Source: Vogesella oryzae (GTDB lineage: Bacteria > Pseudomonadota > Gammaproteobacteria > Burkholderiales > Chromobacteriaceae). From it: DNA of 38,392 nucleotides. How positions within the stretch are numbered: position 1 is the first letter of the stretch; the number at the start of each line of letters is the position of its first letter. Positions 23,546 to 33,297 of the stretch are shown piece by piece. The translations under genes were made by a program, and so were the position numbers. The notes beneath the pieces were generated by a model. The model did no database searches. It saw nothing but the letters and a program-made list of their open reading frames with translations, and was not told where the DNA came from. The stretch covers positions 1 through 38,392 of the forward strand of contig NZ_CADEPL010000023.1 of the NCBI RefSeq assembly GCF_902829295.1, given 5' to 3'.

Positions 23546-26500
23546 ATGCCGCTTAACCTGTACCAATCCAACCGCCTGGAAGCCCTGGGCATCCTCTACC
23601 ACCACCTGACAGACACGCCGCTGGCCGATCCGTTCGCGCCGGAAGTGGTGATGGTGCAAAGCCGCGGCATGGGACGCTGGCTCACGCTGCAGCTGGCGCG
23701 CGCGCGCGGGCTGGCGGCCAACATGGAGTTCGTGCTGCCGGCCGGCTTTGGCTGGCGGCTGATGAAAACCGTGCTGCCGGAGCTGCCGCCAAAGTCCGCC
23801 TTCGCGCCGGAGGTACTGACCTGGCGGCTGATGGCCGTGCTGCCGACACTGGATGGCGAGCCGTTCACCCCGCTGACGCGCTACCTGCAGGGCGGCGCGC
23901 TGGCCTGTCACGAGCTGGCCGGCAAGATTGCCGACATCTATGACCAGTACCTGGTGTTCCGCCCGGAATGGATTCGCGCCTGGCAGGCCGGGCAGCGGCT
24001 GAACCTTGGCGAAGATGAAGCCTGGCAGGCTGCGCTGTGGCAGCGGCTGGCCGACAGTGTGCCGGGTCGCCACCGTGTGGCGATGCTGGACGACTTCTTT
24101 GCCGCGCTGCGCCGCGAGCACCTGCCGCAGCGGGTGTCGGTGTTCGGCATCGCCACCCTGGCGCCGATGTACCTGGCGCTGCTCAAGCGCATGGCCGAGC
24201 TCACCGAGGTCAACGTGTTCCTGCTGGGCCCCAGCGAAGCCTACTGGGGCGACATCGTCGATGCCCGCGGCCAACTCAAGCTGTTCGCCCACGGCGAGCA
24301 GGCCGACAGCGGCCATCCGCTATTGGCCTCGCTCGGCCAGCAGGGGCGCGACTTCTTCGACGAGATCGCCGCCGGAATCGACGAGCCGACCTCCTACTTC
24401 ATGGCGCCGCAGGGCGATGCGCTGCTGCCGCGGCTACAGCGCGACATCCTGACGCTCAGCCAGCCGGCGGCCAACGCGCAGCCGCTGGCCGCGGACGACC
24501 GCTCCATCGTCTGCCACATCGCGCACAGCCCGATGCGCGAACTGGAAGTGCTCAAGGACCAGCTGCTGGGGCTGCTGGCCGCCGACGCCACGCTGACCCC
24601 GGCCGACATCGCGGTGCTGACGCCGGACATCAACAGCTACGCGCCGTACATCGACGCGGTGTTCGGCTACCGCGCCGATGCGCCGTCGATTCCCTACAGC
24701 ATTGCCGACCGCCGCATCGCACGCGAGGTACCGCTGCTGGCCACCTTCGGCGCCGTGCTGGAGCTGGCGGACTCGCGCTTTGTCGCAGCGGATGTGCTGG
24801 CACTCTTGGATTGCCAGCCGCTGCTGGCGCGCTTCGGCCTGCAGGATGAAGACGTCACCCTGCTCACCGACTGGGTGCGCAATGCCGGCATCCGCTGGGG
24901 GCGCGATGCCGGGCACAAGGCCGAGCTGGGGCTGCCGGCCGAAGCCACCCATACCTGGCGCTGGGGGCTGGATCGCCTGCTGCTGGGCAGCGTGCTGCCG
25001 GCCAGCCTGGCCGGCGATGGCATGCCGCTGTTCGGTGGCCTGCTGCCGGACAGCGCCGCCCAGGGCCAGATGGCGAGCAAGCTCGCCAGCCTCGCCGCGC
25101 TGTTTGAGCAGCTGGATGCATTGGCGCGACTGTGGGCGCAGCCGGCGTCCATCGCCGACTGGGCCGAGCGGCTGCGTACCGCCGCCGCGCAATTGTTCCT
25201 GGTGGATGAAGACGGCGAGGCGGCGCTGCAGCTATTGCACCAGATCGCCGACGAGTTGGCCGCCGACGCCGCGCTGGCCGGTTTCGACGGCACTGTGCCG
25301 CTGCCGGTGGTGCGCGACGCGGTGCTGCGGCAGCTGGAAATGTCGTCCAGCGGCGGCTTTCTTACCGGCGGGCTGACCTTCTGCGCCATGGTGCCGATGC
25401 GCTCCATCCCGTTCCGCGTGCTGTGCCTGGTGGGCATGAACGACGGCGCCTACCCGCGCGACGAGCGCCCGGTCAGCTTCGACCTGGTGGCACGGCACCC
25501 GAAAAAGGGCGACCGCTCGCGCCGCTTCGACGACCGCTACCTGTTCCTGGAAGCCATCCTCTCCGCCCGCGACACGCTGTACCTGAGCTGGGTTGGCCGC
25601 AGCGTGCGCAGCGACGAACCATTGCCGCCATCGCCCTTGGTGGCCGAGCTGCTGGATACGCTGGCGGCGATGAGCGGCGGCGACATCAGCGCCGCCATCA
25701 CCACCCGTCACCCGCTGCAGCCGTTCTCGCGCCGCTACTACGACGGCAGCCTGGCCAGCCACGAGCCGCTGTGGGCGGCCGCACTGGCGCAGCCGCCGGC
25801 CACGCCGCAGCCGTTTGCCAGGCCGTTGGCACGGCCGGAGCCGCTGCTGCTGCCGCTCGCCGACTTCCTGCGTTTCTGGCAGAACCCGGTGCGCGCCTGG
25901 CTGGCCGACGGCCTGGGGCTGAAGCTGGAACGGCTGGCCGACGAATTGCCCGGCCGCGAACCGTTTGCCATCGACCGCGACAGCCGCAGCCAGATCCGCG
26001 ACACCCTGGTACACAGCATGCTGGCCGGCAAGCCGCTGCGCATCGCCGAAGCGCGGCTGCAGGGCCAGGGCCTGTTGCCGGATGCAGCGCTGGGCGAGGC
26101 TTGCCTCACCCAGGAACGCGCCGCCAGTGCCCGCTTTGCCAGCCGCCTGCCGCAGAGCCTGCTGGCCGACGTGCTGCCACCGCAACCGCTGCGGCTGGAT
26201 ATCGGCGGCGTGACACTGGTGGGCGAGCTGGCCGGCCTGCGCCCGGAAGGCCTGCTGCGGGTGGTGCCGCGCAAGGCCTACGCCAACGAATACATCCGGC
26301 TGTGGCTGGAGCACCTGCTGCGGCTGGCGGCGGGGCTGCCGCACATCGCGCCGGAGAGTCAGCTGTTCGCCGATGACGGCGTGCACCGCTTCGGCCCCTG
26401 CGACAAGGATGGCCAGCCGCTGCCGGCGGCCGAGTTGCTGGCCGCCTGGGTGGCGCGCTACCTGCAGGGCCGGCAACTGCCGCTGCCGTTCTTCGCCCGC

Positions 26501-26725
26501 ACCTCGCTGGCCTATGCCAGGGCCGAGTCCGGCAGCGAGCTGAGCGCGGCACAGAACGAATGGGCGCCGGAATTCACCGGCCACGGCCGCAGCCCGCAAC
26601 GCGAGGAAGCGGCCAACCTGCTGGTGTTCCGCCATCAGGACCCGCTGTCCGACCCGCTGTTCGCGCAGCTGGCAGAAACTTTGCTGCGACCGCTGGTCGC
26701 CGCCCTCGATAGCCGTAAAGACTGA
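23546..26725 (+). CDS. recC: Exodeoxyribonuclease V gamma subunit RecC
   Basis: This 1059-residue protein is slightly shorter than the enterobacterial RecC (about 1120). It begins LYQSNRLEALGILYHHL and continues with VQSRGMGRWLTLQLA, typical of RecC. Later parts include FCAMVPMRSIPFRVLCLVGMNDGAYPRDERPVSFDL (inactive helicase-like core) and FLEAILSARDTLYLSWVGRS. RecC threads DNA strands between the RecB and RecD motors and recognises Chi; it has no ATP-binding loop of its own, and none is seen. recB starts one base after the recC stop, so the genes are cotranscribed. Five copies of the repeated 9-mer lie within the gene. Confidence 0.95.
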   Translation: MPLNLYQSNRLEALGILYHHLTDTPLADPFAPEVVMVQSRGMGRWLTLQLARARGLAANMEFVLPAGFGWRLMKTVLPELPPKSAFAPEVLTWRLMAVLPTLDGEPFTPLTRYLQGGALACHELAGKIADIYDQYLVFRPEWIRAWQAGQRLNLGEDEAWQAALWQRLADSVPGRHRVAMLDDFFAALRREHLPQRVSVFGIATLAPMYLALLKRMAELTEVNVFLLGPSEAYWGDIVDARGQLKLFAHGEQADSGHPLLASLGQQGRDFFDEIAAGIDEPTSYFMAPQGDALLPRLQRDILTLSQPAANAQPLAADDRSIVCHIAHSPMRELEVLKDQLLGLLAADATLTPADIAVLTPDINSYAPYIDAVFGYRADAPSIPYSIADRRIAREVPLLATFGAVLELADSRFVAADVLALLDCQPLLARFGLQDEDVTLLTDWVRNAGIRWGRDAGHKAELGLPAEATHTWRWGLDRLLLGSVLPASLAGDGMPLFGGLLPDSAAQGQMASKLASLAALFEQLDALARLWAQPASIADWAERLRTAAAQLFLVDEDGEAALQLLHQIADELAADAALAGFDGTVPLPVVRDAVLRQLEMSSSGGFLTGGLTFCAMVPMRSIPFRVLCLVGMNDGAYPRDERPVSFDLVARHPKKGDRSRRFDDRYLFLEAILSARDTLYLSWVGRSVRSDEPLPPSPLVAELLDTLAAMSGGDISAAITTRHPLQPFSRRYYDGSLASHEPLWAAALAQPPATPQPFARPLARPEPLLLPLADFLRFWQNPVRAWLADGLGLKLERLADELPGREPFAIDRDSRSQIRDTLVHSMLAGKPLRIAEARLQGQGLLPDAALGEACLTQERAASARFASRLPQSLLADVLPPQPLRLDIGGVTLVGELAGLRPEGLLRVVPRKAYANEYIRLWLEHLLRLAAGLPHIAPESQLFADDGVHRFGPCDKDGQPLPAAELLAAWVARYLQGRQLPLPFFARTSLAYARAESGSELSAAQNEWAPEFTGHGRSPQREEAANLLVFRHQDPLSDPLFAQLAETLLRPLVAALDSRKD

Positions 26726-26726
26726 T

Positions 26727-29700
26727 ATGCACCCCCTCGACGCCCTCAATTGCCCGCTATCGGGCGTGAACCTGATCGAAGCCTCGGCCGGTACCGGCAA
26801 GACCTGGACCATCGCCGCGCTGTATACCCGCTTGCTGCTGGAAGATGGCCCGGACGGCGCGCCGCCGCCGTCGCTGGATAAGCTGTTGGTGGTCACCTAC
26901 ACCAAGGCCGCCACCGCCGAGCTGCGCGAACGGCTGCGGCGGCGGCTGGTGGAGCTGGCGCAGGTGCTGGATGGCGGCCACAGCGATGACGGCTTTCTGC
27001 GCGCGCTGGCCGACCGGTTGGCCGCCGGCGATCTGGCGCTGACGCGCGAGCGGCTGCGTGCCGCCATCAACGGTTTCGACGCCGCCGCCATCTACACCAT
27101 CCACGGCTTCTGCCAGCGGGTGCTGACCGATGCGGCGTTCGACAGCGGCCAGACTTTTACCGCCACGCTGGAGGCCGATAACCAGGCCGACCTGCAACAG
27201 CTGGCGGACGATTTCTGGCGCCAGCACATCGTGGCGCAGCCGCAGCTGGCGCAGGTACTGGCCGAGAACGGCGATACGCCGGAAGGCTGGCTGGCCGAGG
27301 TGCGCGCCTATCTGTCCAAGCCCTATCTGCGCATGCCGCAACTGGACAGCGCCGAGCTGCTGGCGTTGCGCGCTGCCGCCGCCGCGGCCTGGGCGCCGCT
27401 GCAGGCAGATAGCGCAGCGCTGGCCGATGGCTGCGCGCTGCTGCTGGCTGCCCGCGGCTTGAGCCAGAGCAGTTACAAGCCGGCGCAGTGCGAGCGCTAT
27501 GTGCGGCTGCTGCAATTGCTGGCCGCCGATGCCAGCCTGCCGCTGCTGTCGTCGGCGCAGGCCAGGGATCTGGCCAAACTGGGACAGGCGGCGCTCGACA
27601 AGGCGTTGACCAAGGAGGCCGCCAAGTCCGGGCTGGCCGCGCCGCAGCACCCGCTGTTTGCGCGGATGGATGTCTGGCTGGCGGCGTGGGACAACTACGC
27701 CGCCGCGCTGGCGCGCAATATCGCCGGCCTCAAGCTGCAGCTGATCCAGTGGATAGACCGCCATGCGGTGGCGCAGCGCCGCGTCAGCCGCAGCCGCGGT
27801 TTTGACGACCTGCTCACCGATCTGGCGGCGGCGCTGGACGATGCCGAACACGGCGACAGGTTGGCCGCACGCATCGCCGCCGATTTTTCCATCGCGCTGA
27901 TCGACGAATTCCAGGATACCGACCCGCTGCAGTACCGCATCTTCCGCCGCGCCTTCGTGCAGCAGCAGCGGCCGGTGTTCATGGTTGGCGACCCCAAGCA
28001 GGCGATCTACAGCTTTCGCGGCGCCGACATTTTTGCCTACCTCAGCGCGCGCGACGATGCGCCGGCCGGCAAGCAGTACACGCTGGACACCAACCGCCGC
28101 TCGCAGCCGCCGCTGGTGGACGCGGTGAACCGGCTGTTCGCGCGGCCGCAACCGTTTCTGCTGGCCGGCATCGGCTACCACCCGGTGGCAGCGGCGCCGG
28201 CCGGCGGCAGCACGCTACAGGTGGAGGATGACGACGCCGCCTTCAATGTGCTGACCTTCCCCGCCAGCAGCAACGCCAAGGGCGTGAGCAAGGGCGAGGC
28301 CACGCCGTATGCCGCCGAGGCCACCGCGCACGAGATCGCGCGGCTGCTGACGCTGGCGCGTGCCGGCAAGGCGCGGCTGGAGAAGGCTGGCCGCGCACGA
28401 CAGCTGGCCGGCGGCGACATCGCGGTATTGGTCGCCACCCACCGGCAGGGCGACGCAGTGCGCGAGGCGCTGGCCGCCCGCGGCGTGCAGGCGGTGGCGC
28501 TGACGCAGGAAAGCGTGTTCGCCAGCGCCGAGGCCGGCGAACTGCTGGCGCTGCTGCGCGCCTGGGCCGAGCCGGCATCGGAAGGGCGCCTCAAGGTACT
28601 GTGTGCCACCACGCTGCTGGGGCTGGATGCCGCCGCGTTGCAGCAGGAGACCGAGGACGAGGCCCGCTGGGAGGCACGCCTTGCGGCCAATCTGCAGGAT
28701 CACAAGCAATGGCAGCAGCGCGGCTTCATGTCTGCCTGGCGCGGCTTCATGGCGCGCGAGCAGGTAGCGGCACGGCTGCTGCCGCTGCCGGACGGCGAGC
28801 GGCGGCTGACCAACCTCGGCCATCTGGCCGAGCTGTTGCAGCAGCAAAGCGAGCGCGTGGCCGGCATCGCGCCGCTGCTGGCGTGGTTCGAGGGCGAGGT
28901 CGCCAGCCCGCCGGCCGGCGAGGAGGCGCTGCTGCGGCTGGAAAGCGATGCCGAGCTGGTGAAGATTGTCACCATCCATACCTCGAAAGGCTTGCAGTAC
29001 CCGCTGGTGTTCTGCCCCTTCCTGTGGGACGGCGCGCTGGAGCGCAGCGACACTACCTTCTGGCGCTACCGTGATGGCGACGCCTCGTGGCTGGCGCCGC
29101 AGGCACTGGTGAGCGACGAGGCCAAAGCGACGGCACGCGCCGAAATCCTGGCCGAGAAACTGCGCCTGCTGTATGTGGCGCTGACCCGCGCCGAGCACCG
29201 CCAGTACGTGGTGTGGGGCCATGTGCAGAAGATGCAGACCGCGGCGCTGTCGTGGCTGCTGCATGGCCGCGATGCGGCCAACCTGGCCGAACTGGAAGGC
29301 TGCGAATTGTCCGATGGCATCATCGGCAGCGATCTGCAGCGCTTCGCGTACGGCCTTGCCGGCGCGGTGGTGACGCGGCCGGTGGCGCTGGGGCTTAACG
29401 CGCTGCCGGGGCGGCAGGACGACGGTTTCCAGCCGCAGCTGGCGCAGGTCAGCCGGCCGCTGTACACGCCGTGGCGGGTCAGCAGTTTTACCCATCTGAC
29501 CAGCCACCTGCACGGCAGCACGCCATCACCGGCGCGGAGCGAGGCGCCGGATCACGACCACGGCCCGCTGCAGGAGCCGGATGCCGACTTTGCCCGCGAC
29601 CGCTTCAGCTTTCCGCGCGGCGCCCGGGCCGGTACCTGCCTGCACGACATGTTCGAGCGCGTCGATTTCACCCAGCCGCAAGGTTGGCCGCAAGCGGTGG

Positions 29701-30302
29701 CCGAGGCGCTGAACAAGCACGGCTTCGACCCGCTGTGGCAGGACGCGGCACTGGCGATGCTGGCAAGCAGCATCCATGCCGAGATCGCCCCCGGGGTGCG
29801 GCTGGCCGACATCACCCCGGCCAGGCGGCGGGTGGAGATGGAGTTCACCCTGCCGGCCGACGGCCTCAGCCTGCCGGCGCTCAAGCGCATCCTGACCGAC
29901 CCGGCGGGCGGTCTGGCCGAGCCGCTGCGCGCCGCCGCCGCCACGCTCAGCTTCGAGCGGGTGCAGGGCTACCTGAAAGGCTTCATCGACCTGGCCTTCA
30001 TTGCCGACGATGCACTGTGGCTGGTGGATTACAAGTCCAACCACCTAGGCGATGGCTACGCGGCGTACGGGCACGATGCACTGGCCGCCTCCATCGCCCG
30101 CGAGCACTACTACCTGCAATACCTGATCTACAGCGTGGCGTTGCGCCGCTACCTGGCGCAACGCGCGCCGCAGCTGCGGCTGGGCGGCGTGCGCTACCTC
30201 TACCTGCGCGGGGTGGACGGTACGGGCAATGGTGTGTGGTGCGATTCACCGTCGGATGTGCTGCTGGATGCGCTGGATGGCTTGTTTACGGTGCAGGCGT
30301 AG
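26727..30302 (+). CDS. recB: Exodeoxyribonuclease V beta subunit RecB
   Basis: This 1191-residue helicase-nuclease is of normal length. The SF1A helicase motifs are present: Walker A EASAGTGKTWTIAALYTRLL (about residue 18 on), FCQRVL, Walker B IALIDEFQDTDPLQYRIF, MVGDPKQAIYSFRGADIFAY, TIHTSKGLQYPLVF and LLYVALTRAEHRQYV. The C-terminal nuclease domain has GTCLHDMFE, GFIDLAFI and the active-site strand LWLVDYKSNHLG. RecB unwinds DNA 3'-5' and cuts both strands until Chi, then loads RecA. It is expressed with recC from one transcript. The third subunit gene, recD, is 3 kb downstream with three unrelated genes between. A word-pair hairpin follows the stop. Confidence 0.96.
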   Translation: MHPLDALNCPLSGVNLIEASAGTGKTWTIAALYTRLLLEDGPDGAPPPSLDKLLVVTYTKAATAELRERLRRRLVELAQVLDGGHSDDGFLRALADRLAAGDLALTRERLRAAINGFDAAAIYTIHGFCQRVLTDAAFDSGQTFTATLEADNQADLQQLADDFWRQHIVAQPQLAQVLAENGDTPEGWLAEVRAYLSKPYLRMPQLDSAELLALRAAAAAAWAPLQADSAALADGCALLLAARGLSQSSYKPAQCERYVRLLQLLAADASLPLLSSAQARDLAKLGQAALDKALTKEAAKSGLAAPQHPLFARMDVWLAAWDNYAAALARNIAGLKLQLIQWIDRHAVAQRRVSRSRGFDDLLTDLAAALDDAEHGDRLAARIAADFSIALIDEFQDTDPLQYRIFRRAFVQQQRPVFMVGDPKQAIYSFRGADIFAYLSARDDAPAGKQYTLDTNRRSQPPLVDAVNRLFARPQPFLLAGIGYHPVAAAPAGGSTLQVEDDDAAFNVLTFPASSNAKGVSKGEATPYAAEATAHEIARLLTLARAGKARLEKAGRARQLAGGDIAVLVATHRQGDAVREALAARGVQAVALTQESVFASAEAGELLALLRAWAEPASEGRLKVLCATTLLGLDAAALQQETEDEARWEARLAANLQDHKQWQQRGFMSAWRGFMAREQVAARLLPLPDGERRLTNLGHLAELLQQQSERVAGIAPLLAWFEGEVASPPAGEEALLRLESDAELVKIVTIHTSKGLQYPLVFCPFLWDGALERSDTTFWRYRDGDASWLAPQALVSDEAKATARAEILAEKLRLLYVALTRAEHRQYVVWGHVQKMQTAALSWLLHGRDAANLAELEGCELSDGIIGSDLQRFAYGLAGAVVTRPVALGLNALPGRQDDGFQPQLAQVSRPLYTPWRVSSFTHLTSHLHGSTPSPARSEAPDHDHGPLQEPDADFARDRFSFPRGARAGTCLHDMFERVDFTQPQGWPQAVAEALNKHGFDPLWQDAALAMLASSIHAEIAPGVRLADITPARRRVEMEFTLPADGLSLPALKRILTDPAGGLAEPLRAAAATLSFERVQGYLKGFIDLAFIADDALWLVDYKSNHLGDGYAAYGHDALAASIAREHYYLQYLIYSVALRRYLAQRAPQLRLGGVRYLYLRGVDGTGNGVWCDSPSDVLLDALDGLFTVQA

Positions 30303-30317
30303 CGGGTTGAAGACACT

Positions 30318-30348
30318 GTTGGCCGCAGCACGGGCGCTGGCGGCCAAC
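30318..30348. terminator. Word-pair hairpin between recB and the zinc-ribbon gene
   Basis: GTTGGCCGC (30318-30326) and GCGGCCAAC (30340-30348) form a 9-bp stem with a 13-base loop that can partly pair further (GC-rich). It sits midway between the convergent stops at 30302 and 30357, so it is a likely bidirectional terminator. Confidence 0.65.
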
Positions 30349-30356
30349 GCTGCGCT

Positions 30357-30899
30357 TCAATAGCCCTTGCGGTAATGGGTGCCGTGGCAGGACGGGCAGG
30401 GCGGGATCATGCTGGTGGACGTCAGGTGGACTTTCTGGCCGCAGTTTTTGCAGGTCAGGGTGCCGGCGGTGGTGATCTCGCCGGTGCGGTATTCCAGCAT
30501 TTCTTCTGCCTTTTCCGATAGCGAGCTCATGGCGCTGCCGGTGACGTGAAACAGCTTGGCCAGCGATGACAGCATGCCGGCGCCCAGACGGGCGGGGTGC
30601 AGATGCTCCATGGTGCTTTCGCCCAGTTGCTGGAAGTCGCGCAGCGTCTGTTCCATATCGCGGCGCAGGTAGTGCTTGAACTGCTCGCCTTGCTCGCTGC
30701 TGAATTCGCCTGCCCTGGCCAGCTGCTCGCGGGCCAGCTCCATCGATTTTTCCCAGGCTTCGCTGCTGCGTTCCTGGCCCTTCTCGAACAGCTCGCGCGA
30801 CATGGCGACGAAGCGGTCATAGCTGGCCGAGTGCTGGTCGTGTTCCGGTGGCGGGTCGGTGGACGGTTGCTGCGGGTCGTGGTGGCCGGATTTGTTCAT
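30357..30899 (-). CDS. Zinc-ribbon protein, YbeL/DUF1451-like
   Basis: This 180-residue protein uses ATG 30899, with AAGGAG eight bases upstream; the longer open frame beyond is not protein-like. After a polar, Pro/His-rich start it has a long, charged, helix-forming middle (about 35-125, probably coiled coil, with EKGQERSSEAWEKSMELAREQLARAGE). At the end is a zinc ribbon with two Cys pairs: CKNC (about 150) and CPSC (about 170). The arrangement, helical region then GEITTAGTLTCKNCGQ, resembles Escherichia coli YbeL, whose function is unknown. It is convergent with recB. Confidence 0.78.
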   Translation of the reverse strand: MNKSGHHDPQQPSTDPPPEHDQHSASYDRFVAMSRELFEKGQERSSEAWEKSMELAREQLARAGEFSSEQGEQFKHYLRRDMEQTLRDFQQLGESTMEHLHPARLGAGMLSSLAKLFHVTGSAMSSLSEKAEEMLEYRTGEITTAGTLTCKNCGQKVHLTSTSMIPPCPSCHGTHYRKGY

Positions 30900-31196
30900 G
30901 GTTGTCTCCTTGGCTTGGCCGCATGGGGCAGCTGCGCGCGAAAGGACAAGCCCGGTTTGTGTCGCTGCCGGCGCCAGACACGGCGTGCCGTGCCGGCGAC
31001 TGCCGCTGCTGTTCCAGTATAGGCCACCGCGACCGGCCGGCCGGTCCTGTCCGGGATGGCTATGTTGCTGAATGGCAATGGATTTCTGGCCGGGGATAGT
31101 GGCCGGTAGCATCGGCCGGCGGGCAGGGGCGGCAACGTGGCGCGCGTTGTTGACTATAGTGGGCAGAACCATTCACCACGCAGGAGACAACAAAAG

Positions 31197-31541
31197 ATGA
31201 AACTGGTGATCGTTATGCTCGGATTGTGCTGTTACAGCGCGCTGGCCAGCGCCGGGGACAACAGCAAGGGCAAGGAGTTGTTCCAGACCAACTGTGCGGC
31301 GTGCCACGGCGAGCACGGCGAGGGCAAGCACGGCGTCGCGCCGCGGCTGGCCGGCGATGCCAGCCGCTGGTCGCTCAAGCTGTTCGAGCGCGCGGTGCTG
31401 AGCGGGGTCGATGACAACGGCCGCAAGCTCAAGCTGATGATGCCGCACTGGCAGAACGGCAGCTTCAAGGGCGATAACGGCAATGCGCCGAGCAAGGAAG
31501 AAATCGCCGCCATCCACCAGTATCTCAAGCATCCGCGTTAA
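31197..31541 (+). CDS. Small periplasmic class I cytochrome c
   Basis: This 114-residue protein has a signal peptide (1-19, ending ALASAG), one heme-attachment motif CAACH (about residues 33-37) and a candidate distal ligand Met in KLMMPHWQNG. It ends KEEIAAIHQYLKHPR, a typical terminal helix. It is exported, receives covalent heme c, and probably shuttles electrons in the periplasm. GGAG lies about ten bases before ATG 31197. The gap upstream (30900-31196, 297 bp) holds no gene and no clear promoter. No oxidase or reductase gene is adjacent; regulation by the RegA system in this window is possible but unproven. Confidence 0.9.
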   Translation: MKLVIVMLGLCCYSALASAGDNSKGKELFQTNCAACHGEHGEGKHGVAPRLAGDASRWSLKLFERAVLSGVDDNGRKLKLMMPHWQNGSFKGDNGNAPSKEEIAAIHQYLKHPR

Positions 31542-31661
31542 GCCCCCGGTGCCGCTGCTGCCAGCGGTGCCCCATGCTGCTGCCGGACAGCGCGCTTGCC
31601 TGCTGCGCTTGCCCGGCATCAACACCCGCCTGCCGTTCTGCCGCCACAATCGCTCCCGTTC

Positions 31662-31672
31662 TACAATATTGT
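31662..31672 (+). promoter_or_regulatory. Possible pap promoter -10 with small palindrome
   Basis: TACAAT (31662-31667) overlaps the 10-bp palindrome ACAATATTGT (31663-31672), about 50 bases before the pap start. No good -35 box is seen 17 bases upstream, so the promoter may need an activator. Confidence 0.3.
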
Positions 31673-31719
31673 GATTGCGCGCCGCCGTGCCGCGGCCAAC
31701 CTTTTACCGGAAGCCTGTC

Positions 31720-33207
31720 ATGTTCGAATCCGCCGAAATCAGCCATGCCATCGACAAGAGTACCTACAAGGCCGAGGAGGCCACGCTGCGCGAGGCGCTG
31801 CTGGATGCCCAGTACGAGCTGATGCAGCGCGCCGACTGCCCGGTGCTGATCCTGATTCACGGCATGGACGGCGCCGGCCGGGGCGAGACACTGAACCAGA
31901 TCAACGAGTGGCTGGACCCGCGGCTGATCCACACCGCCGCCTTCGACAAGCCCAATGACGACGCCCGCGAACGGCCGTGGATGTGGCGCTACTGGCGCGA
32001 GCTGCCGCAGAAGGGCCGCATCGGCATGTTCTTCGGCAGCTACTACTCCGACGCCATGTTCCAGCGCGTGGAAGGCGGCAGCCGTGACGCGCTGGACCGC
32101 AAGCTGTTCGAGATACTGCGCCTGGAGCGCATGCTGGCCAACGATGGCGTGCTGGTGCTCAAGTTCTGGCTGCACCTGACGCGCGAGGCGCAGAAAAAGC
32201 GCTTCAAGGCGCTGGAGAAAGACCCGGCTACCGCCTGGCGGGTCAGCGAGGCGGACTGGCAGCACCTGGAGCAGTACGACAAGATCAAGAAGGCGGCAGA
32301 GCACATCATGCGGCTGAGCAATACCGCCAACTCGCCGTGGATCGTGCTCAATGGCGAGGACGCCAACTACCGCAGCCTGACCGTTGGCCGCGCGCTGCTG
32401 TCGGCGCTGAAGCAGCGCATCAGCATGGATCACAGCTGGCAGGCGCGCTCCGACGTGGCGCCGATCACGCCGTCGGTCGACAACAAGCTGCTGCTGGAAT
32501 CGCTGGTGCTGGACCAGACGCTGTCCAAGAACGATTACCTGACGCAGCTGGAAGCATTGCAGGGGCGGCTGAACAAGCTCACCCGCCACCCGCGCTTTAA
32601 CGAGCATTCGCTGGTGCTGGTGTTCGAAGGCAACGATGCCGCCGGCAAGGGCGGCGCCATCCGCCGCATCACCCAGGCGCTGGATGCGCGGCGCTACCGC
32701 GTGGTGCCGATTGCCGCCCCCTCCGACGAAGAACGCGCGCAGCCGTGGCTGTGGCGCTTCTGGCGGCGGGTGCCGGGCAAGGGCAAGGTCAGCATTTTCG
32801 ACCGCTCCTGGTATGGCCGCGTGCTGGTGGAGCGGGTGGAGGGCTTTGCCGCCACCCAGGACTGGATGCGCGCCTACTACGAGATCAACGACTTCGAGCA
32901 CCAGCTGCACGAGAACGGCGCCATCGTGGTCAAGTTCTGGCTGGCCATCAGCGCCGAAGAACAGCTCAAGCGCTTCAAGGCGCGCGAGGAAACCGGCTTC
33001 AAGCGCTTCAAGATCACCGAGGAAGACTGGCGCAACCGCGACAAGTGGGACGACTACAAGCTGGCGGTGTGCGACATGATCGACCGCACCGGCACCAGCG
33101 CGGTGCCGTGGACACTGGTGCCGGCCAACAACAAGTACTACGCCCGCATCAAGGTGCTGACCACGCTGTGCGAGGCGCTGGAAGCACGCCTCGGCGACAA
33201 GGGCTGA
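31720..33207 (+). CDS. pap: Polyphosphate:AMP phosphotransferase (two-domain PPK2)
   Basis: This 495-residue protein has two tandem PPK2 domains (about 10-245 and 265-490). The C-terminal domain has an intact Walker A (FEGNDAAGKGGAIRRI), the lid/Walker B region VSIFDRSWYGRVLVERVEGF and WYxxxN-like elements. In the N-terminal domain the P-loop is altered (HGMDGAGRGETLNQI: Lys to Arg), and the matching Asp-Arg segment reads FFGSYYSDAMFQRVEGG. This is usual for Pap, where only the second domain is thought to be catalytic. The enzyme uses inorganic polyphosphate to turn AMP into ADP in the cytoplasm. Start is ATG at 31720; a repeated word lies 20 bp before it and another 5 bp after the stop. Confidence 0.92.
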   Translation: MFESAEISHAIDKSTYKAEEATLREALLDAQYELMQRADCPVLILIHGMDGAGRGETLNQINEWLDPRLIHTAAFDKPNDDARERPWMWRYWRELPQKGRIGMFFGSYYSDAMFQRVEGGSRDALDRKLFEILRLERMLANDGVLVLKFWLHLTREAQKKRFKALEKDPATAWRVSEADWQHLEQYDKIKKAAEHIMRLSNTANSPWIVLNGEDANYRSLTVGRALLSALKQRISMDHSWQARSDVAPITPSVDNKLLLESLVLDQTLSKNDYLTQLEALQGRLNKLTRHPRFNEHSLVLVFEGNDAAGKGGAIRRITQALDARRYRVVPIAAPSDEERAQPWLWRFWRRVPGKGKVSIFDRSWYGRVLVERVEGFAATQDWMRAYYEINDFEHQLHENGAIVVKFWLAISAEEQLKRFKAREETGFKRFKITEEDWRNRDKWDDYKLAVCDMIDRTGTSAVPWTLVPANNKYYARIKVLTTLCEALEARLGDKG

Positions 33208-33224
33208 GGCTGCGGCCAACTTGC

Positions 33225-33240
33225 GGCGCCACACGGCGCC
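33225..33240. other. Short GC hairpin after pap
   Basis: GGCGCC-ACAC-GGCGCC is a perfect 6-bp stem, 18 bases after the pap stop. There is no T run, so it may be a weak or Rho-assisted end of the transcript. It lies directly upstream of recD. Confidence 0.35.
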
Positions 33241-33297
33241 GTGGCCGTGATCTGCCGCTACAATCCTGCTGAACCCGCCACCGACACCGCACCCGGC

